64,000 nucleotides of DNA from an uncultured Eubacteriales bacterium (GTDB lineage: Bacteria > Bacillota > Clostridia > Oscillospirales > Oscillospiraceae): contig UQZA01000010.1 of assembly GCA_900545515.1 (NCBI GenBank), positions 1-64,000 of the forward strand, given 5' to 3'. The notes below the pieces were generated by a model. The model was not told where the DNA came from and made no database searches. It worked only from the letters and a program-made list of their open reading frames with translations. The first letter of the stretch is position 1; the number at the start of each line of letters is the position of its first letter. This document shows positions 24,164 to 32,899 of the stretch, one piece after another. Position numbers and translations under genes: made by a program.

Positions 24164-27100
24164 TTATTTCAGGAACAGGCTGTTGACTACCAGTCCTGTG
24201 CCGATCTCGCAGACCGGCGTGGCGCAGGCAGTGCCCAAACCGATGGTGCACAGCACAGACTCATGCCGGGCCCCGTCGTAGTACTCGGTGCGCAGATCGC
24301 GAATCGCATATACTGTACCCGTGAGCATGTCCTTCACAAAGCTGCGACCGCCAACGAAATCGCCCCAGTATTTGGCAAAAATCGCCTGCTGCACAGGAGA
24401 TCGATTCCCTTCCAAGTCAATGCTGGTGAGCATACCTGTGGTAAAGCCATCCACAAAGTACAGCTTCCCATCGTGGAACAGGAGGTTCGTGGGACGAGAC
24501 TCCGAGTCCTTCATGATCTGCTCCTTGATCGCACCAGTGGCAGGATCCACCTCGGCAATGATGGCTTTGAAGGAGTCCAAAATCGGGGAGATGTTGTAGG
24601 CCTCCATCGTGGCGTACAGCTTGCCCGTTTCCGGATCATAGGTCATATCCACCACGCTGTAAGGCGCATCTACATAATAGACCATGTTTGCTCCCAGCTT
24701 ATCCTGGGCCTCCAGGCTCTCGGTGAGGCCGTGGATGCCGCTGCCCACCTGGGTCCGCTGGAAGGTCTCTGTGTCCACGGTGTAGAAGTACCCTTCTGCG
24801 TCGTAGGAGTACAGGGTCTCACCGGCCAGGATCGAAGCCGTGATCTTGGCCTCGCCCTCTGCGTCCTCCCGCAGGGTGGTCACCTCCCCTGTGGTTTCGT
24901 CAAAGCTGATCCACCGGGTATTCAGCTCGTCGTAGCCGTAAAACTTCCGCTCATGGTCCAAAACCGTGACGGTGCAGGAGTCAGAAGCCCCCTCAGCCGT
25001 GCTTGCGGTGATGGTCACCGTGCCGGTGGACACCGGCGTCACCACGCCGTCGGACACTGTGGCGACTGTCTCATCGCTGGAGGTCCAGGTAAGGCTCCCC
25101 TCCACCTGGGCCACGCTCACCGGCAGAAGGGTGGCATGCAGCGTCAAAGGCTTGCCCACCGCCGCAGCCATCGCCTCCGGCAGTCGGACGCCGGTAGCCT
25201 GCAGTGTGGCAGGTGTTGCCGGCTCTTCCGCTGGGATGCTGAAGAGGGAGGTTACCTCAATGCCCACACCCTTTTGTTCGCCGCTGGCGGCGTCAATGGT
25301 GCCCAGCGAGACAGCATATCCGGTCTCCCGGTCCAGGCGCATCAGCTTGCTGCCAAAGCCGTTGGTCCGTGCCCAGTAAATGGTGTCGTTGTTGTAATCA
25401 TAATGCATGCTCTGATAAATGGAGCCGGACATGCTGGTGCTGCTCCGATATGTAGCCTCAGCCGTGTCTTTATTGAGCTGATACATATTACCGGCGGCAT
25501 CCACCGCGTACAGAATGCCCCCGTTGTCACAGGCCAGGGCGACCATCTCATAGCCGGTATCGCCCACCACCGTAAACAGGCCGGTCTTCAGATCCATCTG
25601 CGCCAAGGCGCCGGTGTTCCGGTCATCTGACAACACAGCAAACATGGTACCGGTGGTATAATCGAAGGCCATGTCCCGCACGAAGCAGTCCACCTGTGCC
25701 AGTACCTCATAGGAGAAGTTGCCAGGGTCTACCTTCAGGGTGTAGTAGAGGTAATCCTTATTGCTCTGGCCGCTGGCGTAGATACTTCCGTCATAGTAAG
25801 CGCCGGCGTAAATGCCAATGTCGCTGGCCGCAGACAGGAGCTTCCCTTCACCGGGACGCAGGATGGGAATTTCGCCCCAGCGTTCAATGGAGAAGCCATT
25901 CATGCCATCGCCAAAGTCATACAGCATAAAGCCATACAGACTGCCCAGATCCGGATTAACCACCACCTGAGCCGTCAAAGGCTCCAGGCCCTCCACGGTG
26001 ACCGTGAGAACCGTCTCGCCGGCACAGACGCCGGTAATCAGGCCGTTTTCATCTACTGTGGCAACCGTCTCATCTGCCATGGTATAGGTGGGGTGGCAGG
26101 TGGCATTCCAGGGCTCCAGCGTCAGCTGTACCTGCACCGTCTCATGCTCCGCCAGTTCAACCCGCTCCGGGATGGAAACCCGGCTGGGCGCCACCACCGG
26201 AGTCTCCGGCTCCGGATTCAAAAGGATCAAAAGGCCGGTATTCTCCGCTGTCCGGCTCTGGCCGCCCACAGCGCCAGTGGTGATGATCCGCAGATCCTCC
26301 CAGGTGCTGAGGTCAATCCAGTGAATGAGATTCTTCTCATCGGCCCACAGCAGACCGTTGTTTTCCTGAGAGTACACCAGAGAGCCGTAATCCGTCCGGT
26401 CTGCCAGGCCTTCTCCCAGGGATGTCTCGCCCACAAAGTCCAGACTGTCTCCCGACAGTTTCCCCTTCACCAGAGTTGCCTCCCAGGTCTCCTGGCTTTC
26501 AGTGATAAAGTAGAAATTCCCTTCGTAGTCAATGGCCATGCCGCCCTTGGGGGCGCCGAACTGACTGCTCAGCTTCTGTACCTTGGCAGTCTCGCCGCTG
26601 GCAGGGTTCACCCGAAGGAGGAAGTACTCCGTTTCCCAGGTGGAGGTGTTTTCCTCTTCAGTCAGACCATACAGGAAGCCATCGGCATAGTTTACAGCCA
26701 TAGCCAGGATTTTGCCCTGGGTCTCGCCCACTGCCGTTCCGGTAAAATCTGTGGGGTTCAAGCGGTAAAGGGTGCTGTTGTAAATGGTGTTATAGTCCTC
26801 GTCATAGCTCTCTTCACAGTCGAAGGCATAGACAAAGCCCTTCATGTAAGCGGCAGCCGTGATGGGGCCGGTCTCCGCCGTACCGGACAGCGCCAGGCCG
26901 TTCTGAGGCTGGCCCGCCGCCAGGTGGACCCACTGGCTTCCCTTGTTGTTGTACAGGTATGCCTCTCCTGTGACGGCGTTGACGTGCACCTGGCAGGAAA
27001 CCGTCAGGTCGCCAGCCTGGGCAGTGACCGTGGCGCTCCCCACGCCAGTCGCCTTCACAATGCCATCGGATACTGTGGCAACCTCCGGATTGTCCGAGGT

Positions 27101-30100
27101 CCAGGTCACGTTCTCCATGTCTGCATAGTAAGGCTTCGGCAGACAGGTGAGGCCGGCGGTCTGATTCATGGTCAAATACAGTTCCGTCTTGGACAGGAGC
27201 AGTGCCGTAGCCGCTTCATTCTCAGGCAGCAGGGCCCGACCGCAGTCATAGGGCTTAAACAGGCCGGTGAGCTCCGCGTTGTCCTCAGGCTTCACCATAG
27301 ACAGCAGGCTGCCATCTTCCTTGCTTACTTCGAAGAAATAGCCCTGGCCAACCTGGCCCTGGTAACCGGCCCAATAGAGCTTGTCGGTCTCATGATCCAC
27401 CGTCATGCTCTGGGCATAGGCGGGGTAGTAGCTGCTCTTTTGCGCCATGCCAGTGGCCGTGACGGTCTCCGCATCCACAGTATAGAGGCGGCCCTCACTG
27501 ATATCCACCGCAAACAGCTGACCCTCGTTATCGCAGGCCAAGGTCAGCAGCTGGGTATCTTCATGGTCTACCCCCTCAATCACGCCCAGATCCGTCACCT
27601 TACCGGTGAGATAGTCCACCGTCATCAGGTGGCCCCCCTCGTTCTCCTTCAGCTCGTCTGTAAGAACATAGAGGGTATCCGTGCTGTAGTCAAAGGCCAT
27701 GTCCAGGGCGGAATAGGTCTTGCCAAAGTAGCCGCTGCCGATTTTCAGATCGCCCAGCTTCGTTCTGACCCAGGAGCCGGCCTTCATGGTGAAAATCTGG
27801 CTGTTGACATCAATGCCGATGATGTAGCCGTCCACATATTCCGCAGCCGCCACAGCCGGATCGCCGCTGTCATACTGGGAGGTATGCTGGAGCATTTCAC
27901 TGGCATCTTCAAAGGAGTACCAACCATTGAGTCCATCTGTTGTGTACAGGTACCCGCCAATCACAGGGGAGCTGTACCGCCGGTAGGCATAGAAGGAATC
28001 AAAGCTTACGTTGTTTGCGCCTGCAAAGGAGATCTCATAGTAGGACTCGTTGCAGCCATAGTCGCAAACCGCAATGCGGAAGGTGGCGTCGTACTTGCTC
28101 ACATCGATGGACACCAAGGTCTTCTCGCCGGGCTTCACATCCACAGGGATGTACTCGTAAGCCACACCAGCCACCGTCATGGGCACCACGGCGGCGATGT
28201 CGTAGTTGTCGGAGACGTAGAACTCCAACCGGCGTCCATCGGTATAGGGATTGTACAGATAGGCAATCTCATCGGTATAGAGCTTGGGGGCTTCCGTGTC
28301 AATGATCACCGGAACCTCAACGCGATCATCCAGATCCGCCTCATCGGCAATTCCGTCATCCAGCTCGCCATCATCCAGGAAGGCATCGATGGTAAGCGTC
28401 ACCCGGTCGTTGTTCGCCACTGCGTAGCTGCCATCCGGATTTTTGAAGTCGTAAGGAGCGCAGGCATTGCTGTAGGCCAAGGGCATGCAGATGCCATACC
28501 CATTCATGTAGAAGCTCTTACGGGCATAGGGGTACCACTCATAGAACAGCTGATTTCCCGCTTCATCGGTCCAGGTAAAGTCCACCAGCTCCGCTGCCCG
28601 CATCATACCCAGATAGATTTCATTGATCATATCCAGATACCCATCGCCGTTGGGAGACAGCACATTGTGGGCCGGATCATAGGCCTCCGCCACATAGGGA
28701 TTCAGTCCCAGATTGGAATAGCTGGAACCATAGTTGGTAAAAAGCACATTGGGATACCGGTTGCACAGCACATCCTGGCCCTCATAGTACCAGCCAATGT
28801 CAAAGACCTTGGAATCGCTCCAGTTGCCGTAGAAGCCCATGAAGGGAAGGCTCAGGTCCACCCCGTCCTCGCTCTGGGCATACAGCCGGACAAATCCGTC
28901 CACGTAAATGCCATTTTCGTAATACTCGTCCATGTAGGCCTTGTCCGCATCGGTCAAGGTCACCGTAACATGTACCGTAGCCGTGCCGTTGGCAGGCACC
29001 TTCACCACATCCAAGGCGGTAAAGCCGGCAGAGACCTTCTCAAAGAGGATCTGCACATCTGCCGTGTCCAAAATGCCGTCTCCACTCAGGTCCAGATCCC
29101 GGCGCACCGTCTCGCTCAGCTCTTCCAGGCCGTTGACACCGTCCAGAAGGACCTGAACGTCGGTCATATCCACTGCGCCGTCGCCGTTCACATCATAGAG
29201 CTTCGGCAGCTGTCCGTTTTCCGCGCTGAAGACCACAGAAGCGCCCAAGGCTCTGGAGGTCTCGCCCATAAAGGTATAACCGGGGTAATCTAGATTCACC
29301 TGATCCGTCAAAGCGACGCCGTCCAAGGTGTACACCTGCTCCCGGTCCGACAGGTTATTCACCTGGAAGGAGAAGCGGTACACACCGGTCCGGTTGTCGT
29401 CGTCACCCATGGAGATCTTGGGCGTCTGCTCCACGCCGTTCCCGGCAGTGAGGTAGGCGGGGCTGACAATGGCGTTGTACACGTTGGCAGAGCCCGCGCC
29501 TTGCTTCCGGGGGGAGTACAGAACGCCAGAGGGCTCTTCCACCGGCACAGCAGTGCTCATGATCAGGGCCTCGGCAACGGTATGAGTTTGGCTATCTGTG
29601 AGATCATACGTATCCCGCAGGTACTCCAGCACCAGGGCGCTCATACCGGCAATGTGGGGAGAAGCCATTGAGGTGCCGCTGAGGGTACCATACGTGCCGT
29701 CAGTCAACGTAGAATAGATGTTTCCGCCAGGCGCAGTCACATCGGGGGAAAGCTGTAAGTCCGGGGTGACGCCCCAGGAGGAGAAATCGCTCATGGTGCC
29801 GCCCAGGGGATTGGGGGTCTCCGTCATAACGCCGGCGGGCATGACCTCCAGGGTCCCCACGCCGTCTGTGGCATTGGCCGCCAGGATTTCTCCGCTGGCC
29901 TTGGTGATAAACGCATTGGGCACCACACCGGCGTCCAGCATGTTAATCAGGCTGCCGTCTACATTGTCATAAACCAAGCATGCAACCGCGCCGGCATTGG
30001 CAGCGTTCTGCTGCTTCACCGTAAAGTCCAGGGAACCGCGGGAAACCACCGCCACCCGTCCGGCAACATCCAGGCCCTGGTAATCCTCCTCCGTGCCGTA

Positions 30101-31657
30101 GCCCGGAACCATCACATACTCCAGGGATTTTCCGGACAGGGAGGTAAGGGGAATCTGGCCAGCATCGGAGAAGACGACTTTCTCTTCCCCAACCACCAGG
30201 TAGTTGAGCATCAGCCGGGTGTTCTCCAGACTGGCCACGCAGGTGGCGCCGATGTAAGTACCGGGAGAGGAGACGATACCATTGTCCGGGTCCTCGGTCA
30301 GGTTCAGGTTGGTGCCGAAGCCGTTGTAGGCGGCGGCAGAGGCGCTGTTGCCGGCGGCAATGGCCACCACCACATCGCTCTCCAGAATCTTTCCGTAAAT
30401 TTTGTTGACCGTTTCCGACTCGTCCGTGAAACCACCGGGAGAGCCCAGGGACAGGTTGACCACATCCGCATTCAACCGGATGGCATCCTCCACAGCTGCC
30501 AAAACATCATCGTTATAAGCGCCGCCGTTCACGCCAAAGACCTTCAGCACCAGAATCTGGGCGTCGGGGGCCACGCCAACCACAGGCGTGCCCTCCGTGG
30601 CATTGGCGGCTGCAATACCGGCCACGTGGGTACCGTGGTCGCCCTGGTTGTCATGGTCATGGGTCACATCCAGGCCAGAATCCACGTAGTTGAAGGCATA
30701 GGGAATCTTCTCGCTGCGGTACAGCTTATCCGCCGTCAGTTTCACGGCGCTGCTGGAAGCATAGCGGGTATAGGCGTTCAGGGATTCCAGCACCCCGCTG
30801 ATTTCCTCCTTGGTCAGAGAATCCTCTGTGAGCTCCGGAGATGCCGCAAAGGAGGGATGGTCCAGATCCAGGCCCGTATCAATGACGGCAATCCGCATTC
30901 CCTGGCCGGTATAGCCCAGCGTCTCCCAAGTCATCGCAGAGCCAAAGGTCTCCTTGGTGGCGTACATGCTGGGGTCACTCACGTCGGCTCCGCCGGCGGT
31001 CATGTCCACGGGCACATCATACTTCTGCGCCACGAAGGCATCGTACACCCCATCCAGCTTCCGGATGCTTTCCAGAGCACCGTAGGGGACTTCCAAGGCC
31101 AGGCCGCTGAAGGCCACATTATAGTGATAGCGCACAGCAAGGGGCACGTCCGGCTCCGAAACCGTGGCCGCCTTTCCAGCCAGCCCCGTCATCTCACCCT
31201 GGGCGCTCACCACCGCCTGGCTGATTTTCTCAACCATGGCATCCTGGGTCGCCGTCATCGCTTCCACCTGGCGGGCCACCTTGGCCCCATTGGCGGCAAT
31301 CTGGTCTGTGGTAAAGCCCTGATCCAGCAGCGCCTCTTCCTCCAGAACCACGATCACGCGGACCGTCTCGTCCTCGTCGTAAAGCGCTTCGTGCATCTGC
31401 TGGCCAGCCTGGTCCCGCTTCAGGTCCACGCCGGGATTTTCAATTTCTTTTGCCGTCACCTCAGGCGTAGCTGCCTGCTCCGCCTGTGCTTCCTGAGGAA
31501 GCGCTTCCGGCAAAGCCTCCGCCTGCAGCCGGTCTTCTCCCGTGATGGGAGTCGCAGTTGCCTGTTCGCCGTCTGTCGCCAAAACTTGCGCTGGAAGCAG
31601 GGTGGCAATCATGCACAAAACCAACAGGAGGGAAAGTACACGGTTCATTCGTTTCAT
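24164..31657 (-). CDS. Giant secreted subtilisin-family (S8) protease with internal dockerin, second copy
   Basis: The 2,497-residue product has the same plan as the protease at 10790-18484: signal peptide, I9-type propeptide, and S8 domain with Asp260 (AVIDTG), His344 (HGTHVAG) and Ser663 (GTSMASP). A PA insert lies between the His and Ser and an Fn3-like region follows. A type I dockerin occupies 822-878 (DVNGDGAVDMTD and DLSGDGILDTAD). Propeller-like segments (TGTMFAVL, NGGILYAVDAAGNMYQL) alternate with three Big2-type domains (near TAGLTCLPKPYY, ETVQVQLTLEPWN and KPLTLHATLLPVS). No anchor of its own is present. It starts 18 bp after a cohesin-SLH gene. The dockerin contact residues (M, T, L, D in the first loop) differ from the other protease, so docking could be selective. 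Confidence 0.93.
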   Translation of the reverse strand: MKRMNRVLSLLLVLCMIATLLPAQVLATDGEQATATPITGEDRLQAEALPEALPQEAQAEQAATPEVTAKEIENPGVDLKRDQAGQQMHEALYDEDETVRVIVVLEEEALLDQGFTTDQIAANGAKVARQVEAMTATQDAMVEKISQAVVSAQGEMTGLAGKAATVSEPDVPLAVRYHYNVAFSGLALEVPYGALESIRKLDGVYDAFVAQKYDVPVDMTAGGADVSDPSMYATKETFGSAMTWETLGYTGQGMRIAVIDTGLDLDHPSFAASPELTEDSLTKEEISGVLESLNAYTRYASSSAVKLTADKLYRSEKIPYAFNYVDSGLDVTHDHDNQGDHGTHVAGIAAANATEGTPVVGVAPDAQILVLKVFGVNGGAYNDDVLAAVEDAIRLNADVVNLSLGSPGGFTDESETVNKIYGKILESDVVVAIAAGNSASAAAYNGFGTNLNLTEDPDNGIVSSPGTYIGATCVASLENTRLMLNYLVVGEEKVVFSDAGQIPLTSLSGKSLEYVMVPGYGTEEDYQGLDVAGRVAVVSRGSLDFTVKQQNAANAGAVACLVYDNVDGSLINMLDAGVVPNAFITKASGEILAANATDGVGTLEVMPAGVMTETPNPLGGTMSDFSSWGVTPDLQLSPDVTAPGGNIYSTLTDGTYGTLSGTSMASPHIAGMSALVLEYLRDTYDLTDSQTHTVAEALIMSTAVPVEEPSGVLYSPRKQGAGSANVYNAIVSPAYLTAGNGVEQTPKISMGDDDNRTGVYRFSFQVNNLSDREQVYTLDGVALTDQVNLDYPGYTFMGETSRALGASVVFSAENGQLPKLYDVNGDGAVDMTDVQVLLDGVNGLEELSETVRRDLDLSGDGILDTADVQILFEKVSAGFTALDVVKVPANGTATVHVTVTLTDADKAYMDEYYENGIYVDGFVRLYAQSEDGVDLSLPFMGFYGNWSDSKVFDIGWYYEGQDVLCNRYPNVLFTNYGSSYSNLGLNPYVAEAYDPAHNVLSPNGDGYLDMINEIYLGMMRAAELVDFTWTDEAGNQLFYEWYPYARKSFYMNGYGICMPLAYSNACAPYDFKNPDGSYAVANNDRVTLTIDAFLDDGELDDGIADEADLDDRVEVPVIIDTEAPKLYTDEIAYLYNPYTDGRRLEFYVSDNYDIAAVVPMTVAGVAYEYIPVDVKPGEKTLVSIDVSKYDATFRIAVCDYGCNESYYEISFAGANNVSFDSFYAYRRYSSPVIGGYLYTTDGLNGWYSFEDASEMLQHTSQYDSGDPAVAAAEYVDGYIIGIDVNSQIFTMKAGSWVRTKLGDLKIGSGYFGKTYSALDMAFDYSTDTLYVLTDELKENEGGHLMTVDYLTGKVTDLGVIEGVDHEDTQLLTLACDNEGQLFAVDISEGRLYTVDAETVTATGMAQKSSYYPAYAQSMTVDHETDKLYWAGYQGQVGQGYFFEVSKEDGSLLSMVKPEDNAELTGLFKPYDCGRALLPENEAATALLLSKTELYLTMNQTAGLTCLPKPYYADMENVTWTSDNPEVATVSDGIVKATGVGSATVTAQAGDLTVSCQVHVNAVTGEAYLYNNKGSQWVHLAAGQPQNGLALSGTAETGPITAAAYMKGFVYAFDCEESYDEDYNTIYNSTLYRLNPTDFTGTAVGETQGKILAMAVNYADGFLYGLTEEENTSTWETEYFLLRVNPASGETAKVQKLSSQFGAPKGGMAIDYEGNFYFITESQETWEATLVKGKLSGDSLDFVGETSLGEGLADRTDYGSLVYSQENNGLLWADEKNLIHWIDLSTWEDLRIITTGAVGGQSRTAENTGLLILLNPEPETPVVAPSRVSIPERVELAEHETVQVQLTLEPWNATCHPTYTMADETVATVDENGLITGVCAGETVLTVTVEGLEPLTAQVVVNPDLGSLYGFMLYDFGDGMNGFSIERWGEIPILRPGEGKLLSAASDIGIYAGAYYDGSIYASGQSNKDYLYYTLKVDPGNFSYEVLAQVDCFVRDMAFDYTTGTMFAVLSDDRNTGALAQMDLKTGLFTVVGDTGYEMVALACDNGGILYAVDAAGNMYQLNKDTAEATYRSSTSMSGSIYQSMHYDYNNDTIYWARTNGFGSKLMRLDRETGYAVSLGTIDAASGEQKGVGIEVTSLFSIPAEEPATPATLQATGVRLPEAMAAAVGKPLTLHATLLPVSVAQVEGSLTWTSSDETVATVSDGVVTPVSTGTVTITASTAEGASDSCTVTVLDHERKFYGYDELNTRWISFDETTGEVTTLREDAEGEAKITASILAGETLYSYDAEGYFYTVDTETFQRTQVGSGIHGLTESLEAQDKLGANMVYYVDAPYSVVDMTYDPETGKLYATMEAYNISPILDSFKAIIAEVDPATGAIKEQIMKDSESRPTNLLFHDGKLYFVDGFTTGMLTSIDLEGNRSPVQQAIFAKYWGDFVGGRSFVKDMLTGTVYAIRDLRTEYYDGARHESVLCTIGLGTACATPVCEIGTGLVVNSLFLK
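29024..29200 (-). other. Internal type I dockerin module in the second protease
   Basis: Residues 822-878 contain two F-hand calcium loops, D-V-N-G-D-G-A-V-D-M-T-D-V-Q-V-L-L-D and D-L-S-G-D-G-I-L-D-T-A-D-V-Q-I-L-F-E. The loops are more alike (V-Q at 13-14 in both) than in the first protease. As there, the module follows the protease/Fn3 region and not the C-terminus. Confidence 0.85.
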
Positions 31658-31675
31658 ATCCGGCTCCTCCTTCTT

Positions 31676-32674
31676 TTACAGCTGCCCATAGCGGCAGAAG
31701 ATTACAGCCGCCTGGGCGCGGGTAGCGCTGCCTCTGGGAAGCAGATAGCTCCCGGGGTAGCCTTCCAATATTTCCTCTTTCACGGCCCAGGCCACAGCGG
31801 CTTCCGCCCAGCCTGCCACCTTCCCGGCATCCACAAACTGGCTAAGGTCCGCCTGCCCGGTCACATCCTGTCCCGTTGCCTTTGCATACCGGTACAGCAT
31901 GGTCACCAGCTCCTGACGGCTGATGGCTTGGTGCGGCGCAAATTGGGTCTGGCTTACACCATTGGTCACGCCTTGCTCCACAGCCCATGCCACAGCCGCT
32001 CCATAATATCGGGCCGTGTCCACATCCGTAAACGCCGTCTCCAGACTCTCCACAGCCGGGCTTCCCGCGAAGCGGTACAGCACTGTCACAAACATAGCCC
32101 GGTCCATCTTACCCTCAGGGACGAATTTCGTCCCGGTGACGCCCTGGAACAAGCCTCCGTGGTAGGCCTTCAGAATTTCCTCTTTGGCCCAGTGGTTCTC
32201 GATGTCCTGGAAGGGGTTGTATTCCAGAGACACGGTGTCTCCTTCTACCGTTCGTTTCTCCTCCCCGGCATAAACCTCACCGGCCTCTGCCGCGAAGGTC
32301 CCATCCTGGGTCACCTGGAAAGTCAACTCCACCATGGGAGTCTTCTCTGCCGTGAGGTTGCTGCCGACCCAAGCCAGGCAAACCTCCCCTGCCGTCTCCC
32401 CGTTTACGCTGGAGGCTCCGAAGCTCCCCAGAACCCGGGAACCGGTCAAGGTGGACACCTTGGGATCATAGGTGGCAGTGAGACGGCCATTGGTCACCCC
32501 TTCGCCGCCTTCCAGGTAGACTGTCACAACCGCGTTCCCTGCCCGGTACTCTGCGGTCATAGTCAACCGGGCTCCGGCTGTCCTTTCGCTTCCGGTCCCT
32601 GCCGCCCATACGCCAGTGGTCATGGTAAGCACTAGGACCAGGGCCAGAAGCAGTGCTCTGATTCTTGTTTTCAC
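31676..32674 (-). CDS. SLH-anchored cohesin-like surface protein, short form
   Basis: The 332-residue product starts on GTG at 32674, where GGAAG is well placed and the signal peptide (VKTRIRALLLALVLVLTMTTG) begins. A longer ATG frame from 32779 has no signal peptide at its start. Residues 35-150 form a cohesin-like module (LTMTAEYRAGNAVVTVYLEG, GRLTATYDPKVSTL, GEVCLAWVGSN, VELTFQVTQDGTFAAEAGE). Three SLH motifs (155-332) follow directly, with DIENHWAKEEILKAY and TDVDTARYYGAAVAWAVEQG. It lacks the ten Cys repeats of the longer anchor. It lies 18 bp before the second dockerin protease, matching the first cassette. Confidence 0.88.
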   Translation of the reverse strand: MKTRIRALLLALVLVLTMTTGVWAAGTGSERTAGARLTMTAEYRAGNAVVTVYLEGGEGVTNGRLTATYDPKVSTLTGSRVLGSFGASSVNGETAGEVCLAWVGSNLTAEKTPMVELTFQVTQDGTFAAEAGEVYAGEEKRTVEGDTVSLEYNPFQDIENHWAKEEILKAYHGGLFQGVTGTKFVPEGKMDRAMFVTVLYRFAGSPAVESLETAFTDVDTARYYGAAVAWAVEQGVTNGVSQTQFAPHQAISRQELVTMLYRYAKATGQDVTGQADLSQFVDAGKVAGWAEAAVAWAVKEEILEGYPGSYLLPRGSATRAQAAVIFCRYGQL

Positions 32675-32716
32675 GTTGCTCTTCCTTTCTGTTTTGATTT
32701 TGGGTACATATAAGCC

Positions 32717-32795
32717 AGCGCCGCTTGCTGCTAATGCAGTAAAGCACATGGGTACAGCAAGCTCATCCCGCCGGGGCAAGATGAGATCCGGCGCT
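32717..32795 (-). ncRNA. Three-way-junction leader RNA before the second cohesin-SLH gene
   Basis: The 5' leader can fold into a compact three-way junction. P1 is AGCGCCG with CGGCGCT (7 bp), P2 is CTCATC with GATGAG (6 bp) and P3 is CTTGCTG with CAGCAAG (7 bp), with almost no unpaired bases at the junction. It shares GCTTTACTGC and GCCCCGGCG with the leader of the first cassette, but in swapped order. I recognise no known riboswitch. A -10-like TATACT lies about 10-15 bp upstream, so the RNA would begin at this structure. Confidence 0.5.
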
Positions 32796-32834
32796 TCCTT
32801 CTGCTTCAGTATATCATAGAACGCAGCTCAAAGA

Positions 32835-32878
32835 AAGCCGACTACTTTGGGAAAATTATCCCACAAAGTAGCCGACTT
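32835..32878 (-). terminator. Hairpin after the HTH-TPR regulator gene
   Basis: AAGCCGACTACTTTGGG and CCCACAAAGTAGCCGACTT form a long, slightly imperfect inverted repeat 22 bp past the regulator stop. Its mismatches are G-U compatible and TTTCTTT follows on the minus strand. It could also be a binding site ahead of the cassette promoter. Confidence 0.65.
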
Positions 32879-32899
32879 CCCCTCTTAAGCAAGGTTATC

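Noticed and set aside
26093..29293. A 1,066-codon plus-strand frame opposite the second giant protease
   Set aside because: Same shadow effect; the minus-strand frame has catalytic motifs, dockerin and signal peptide.
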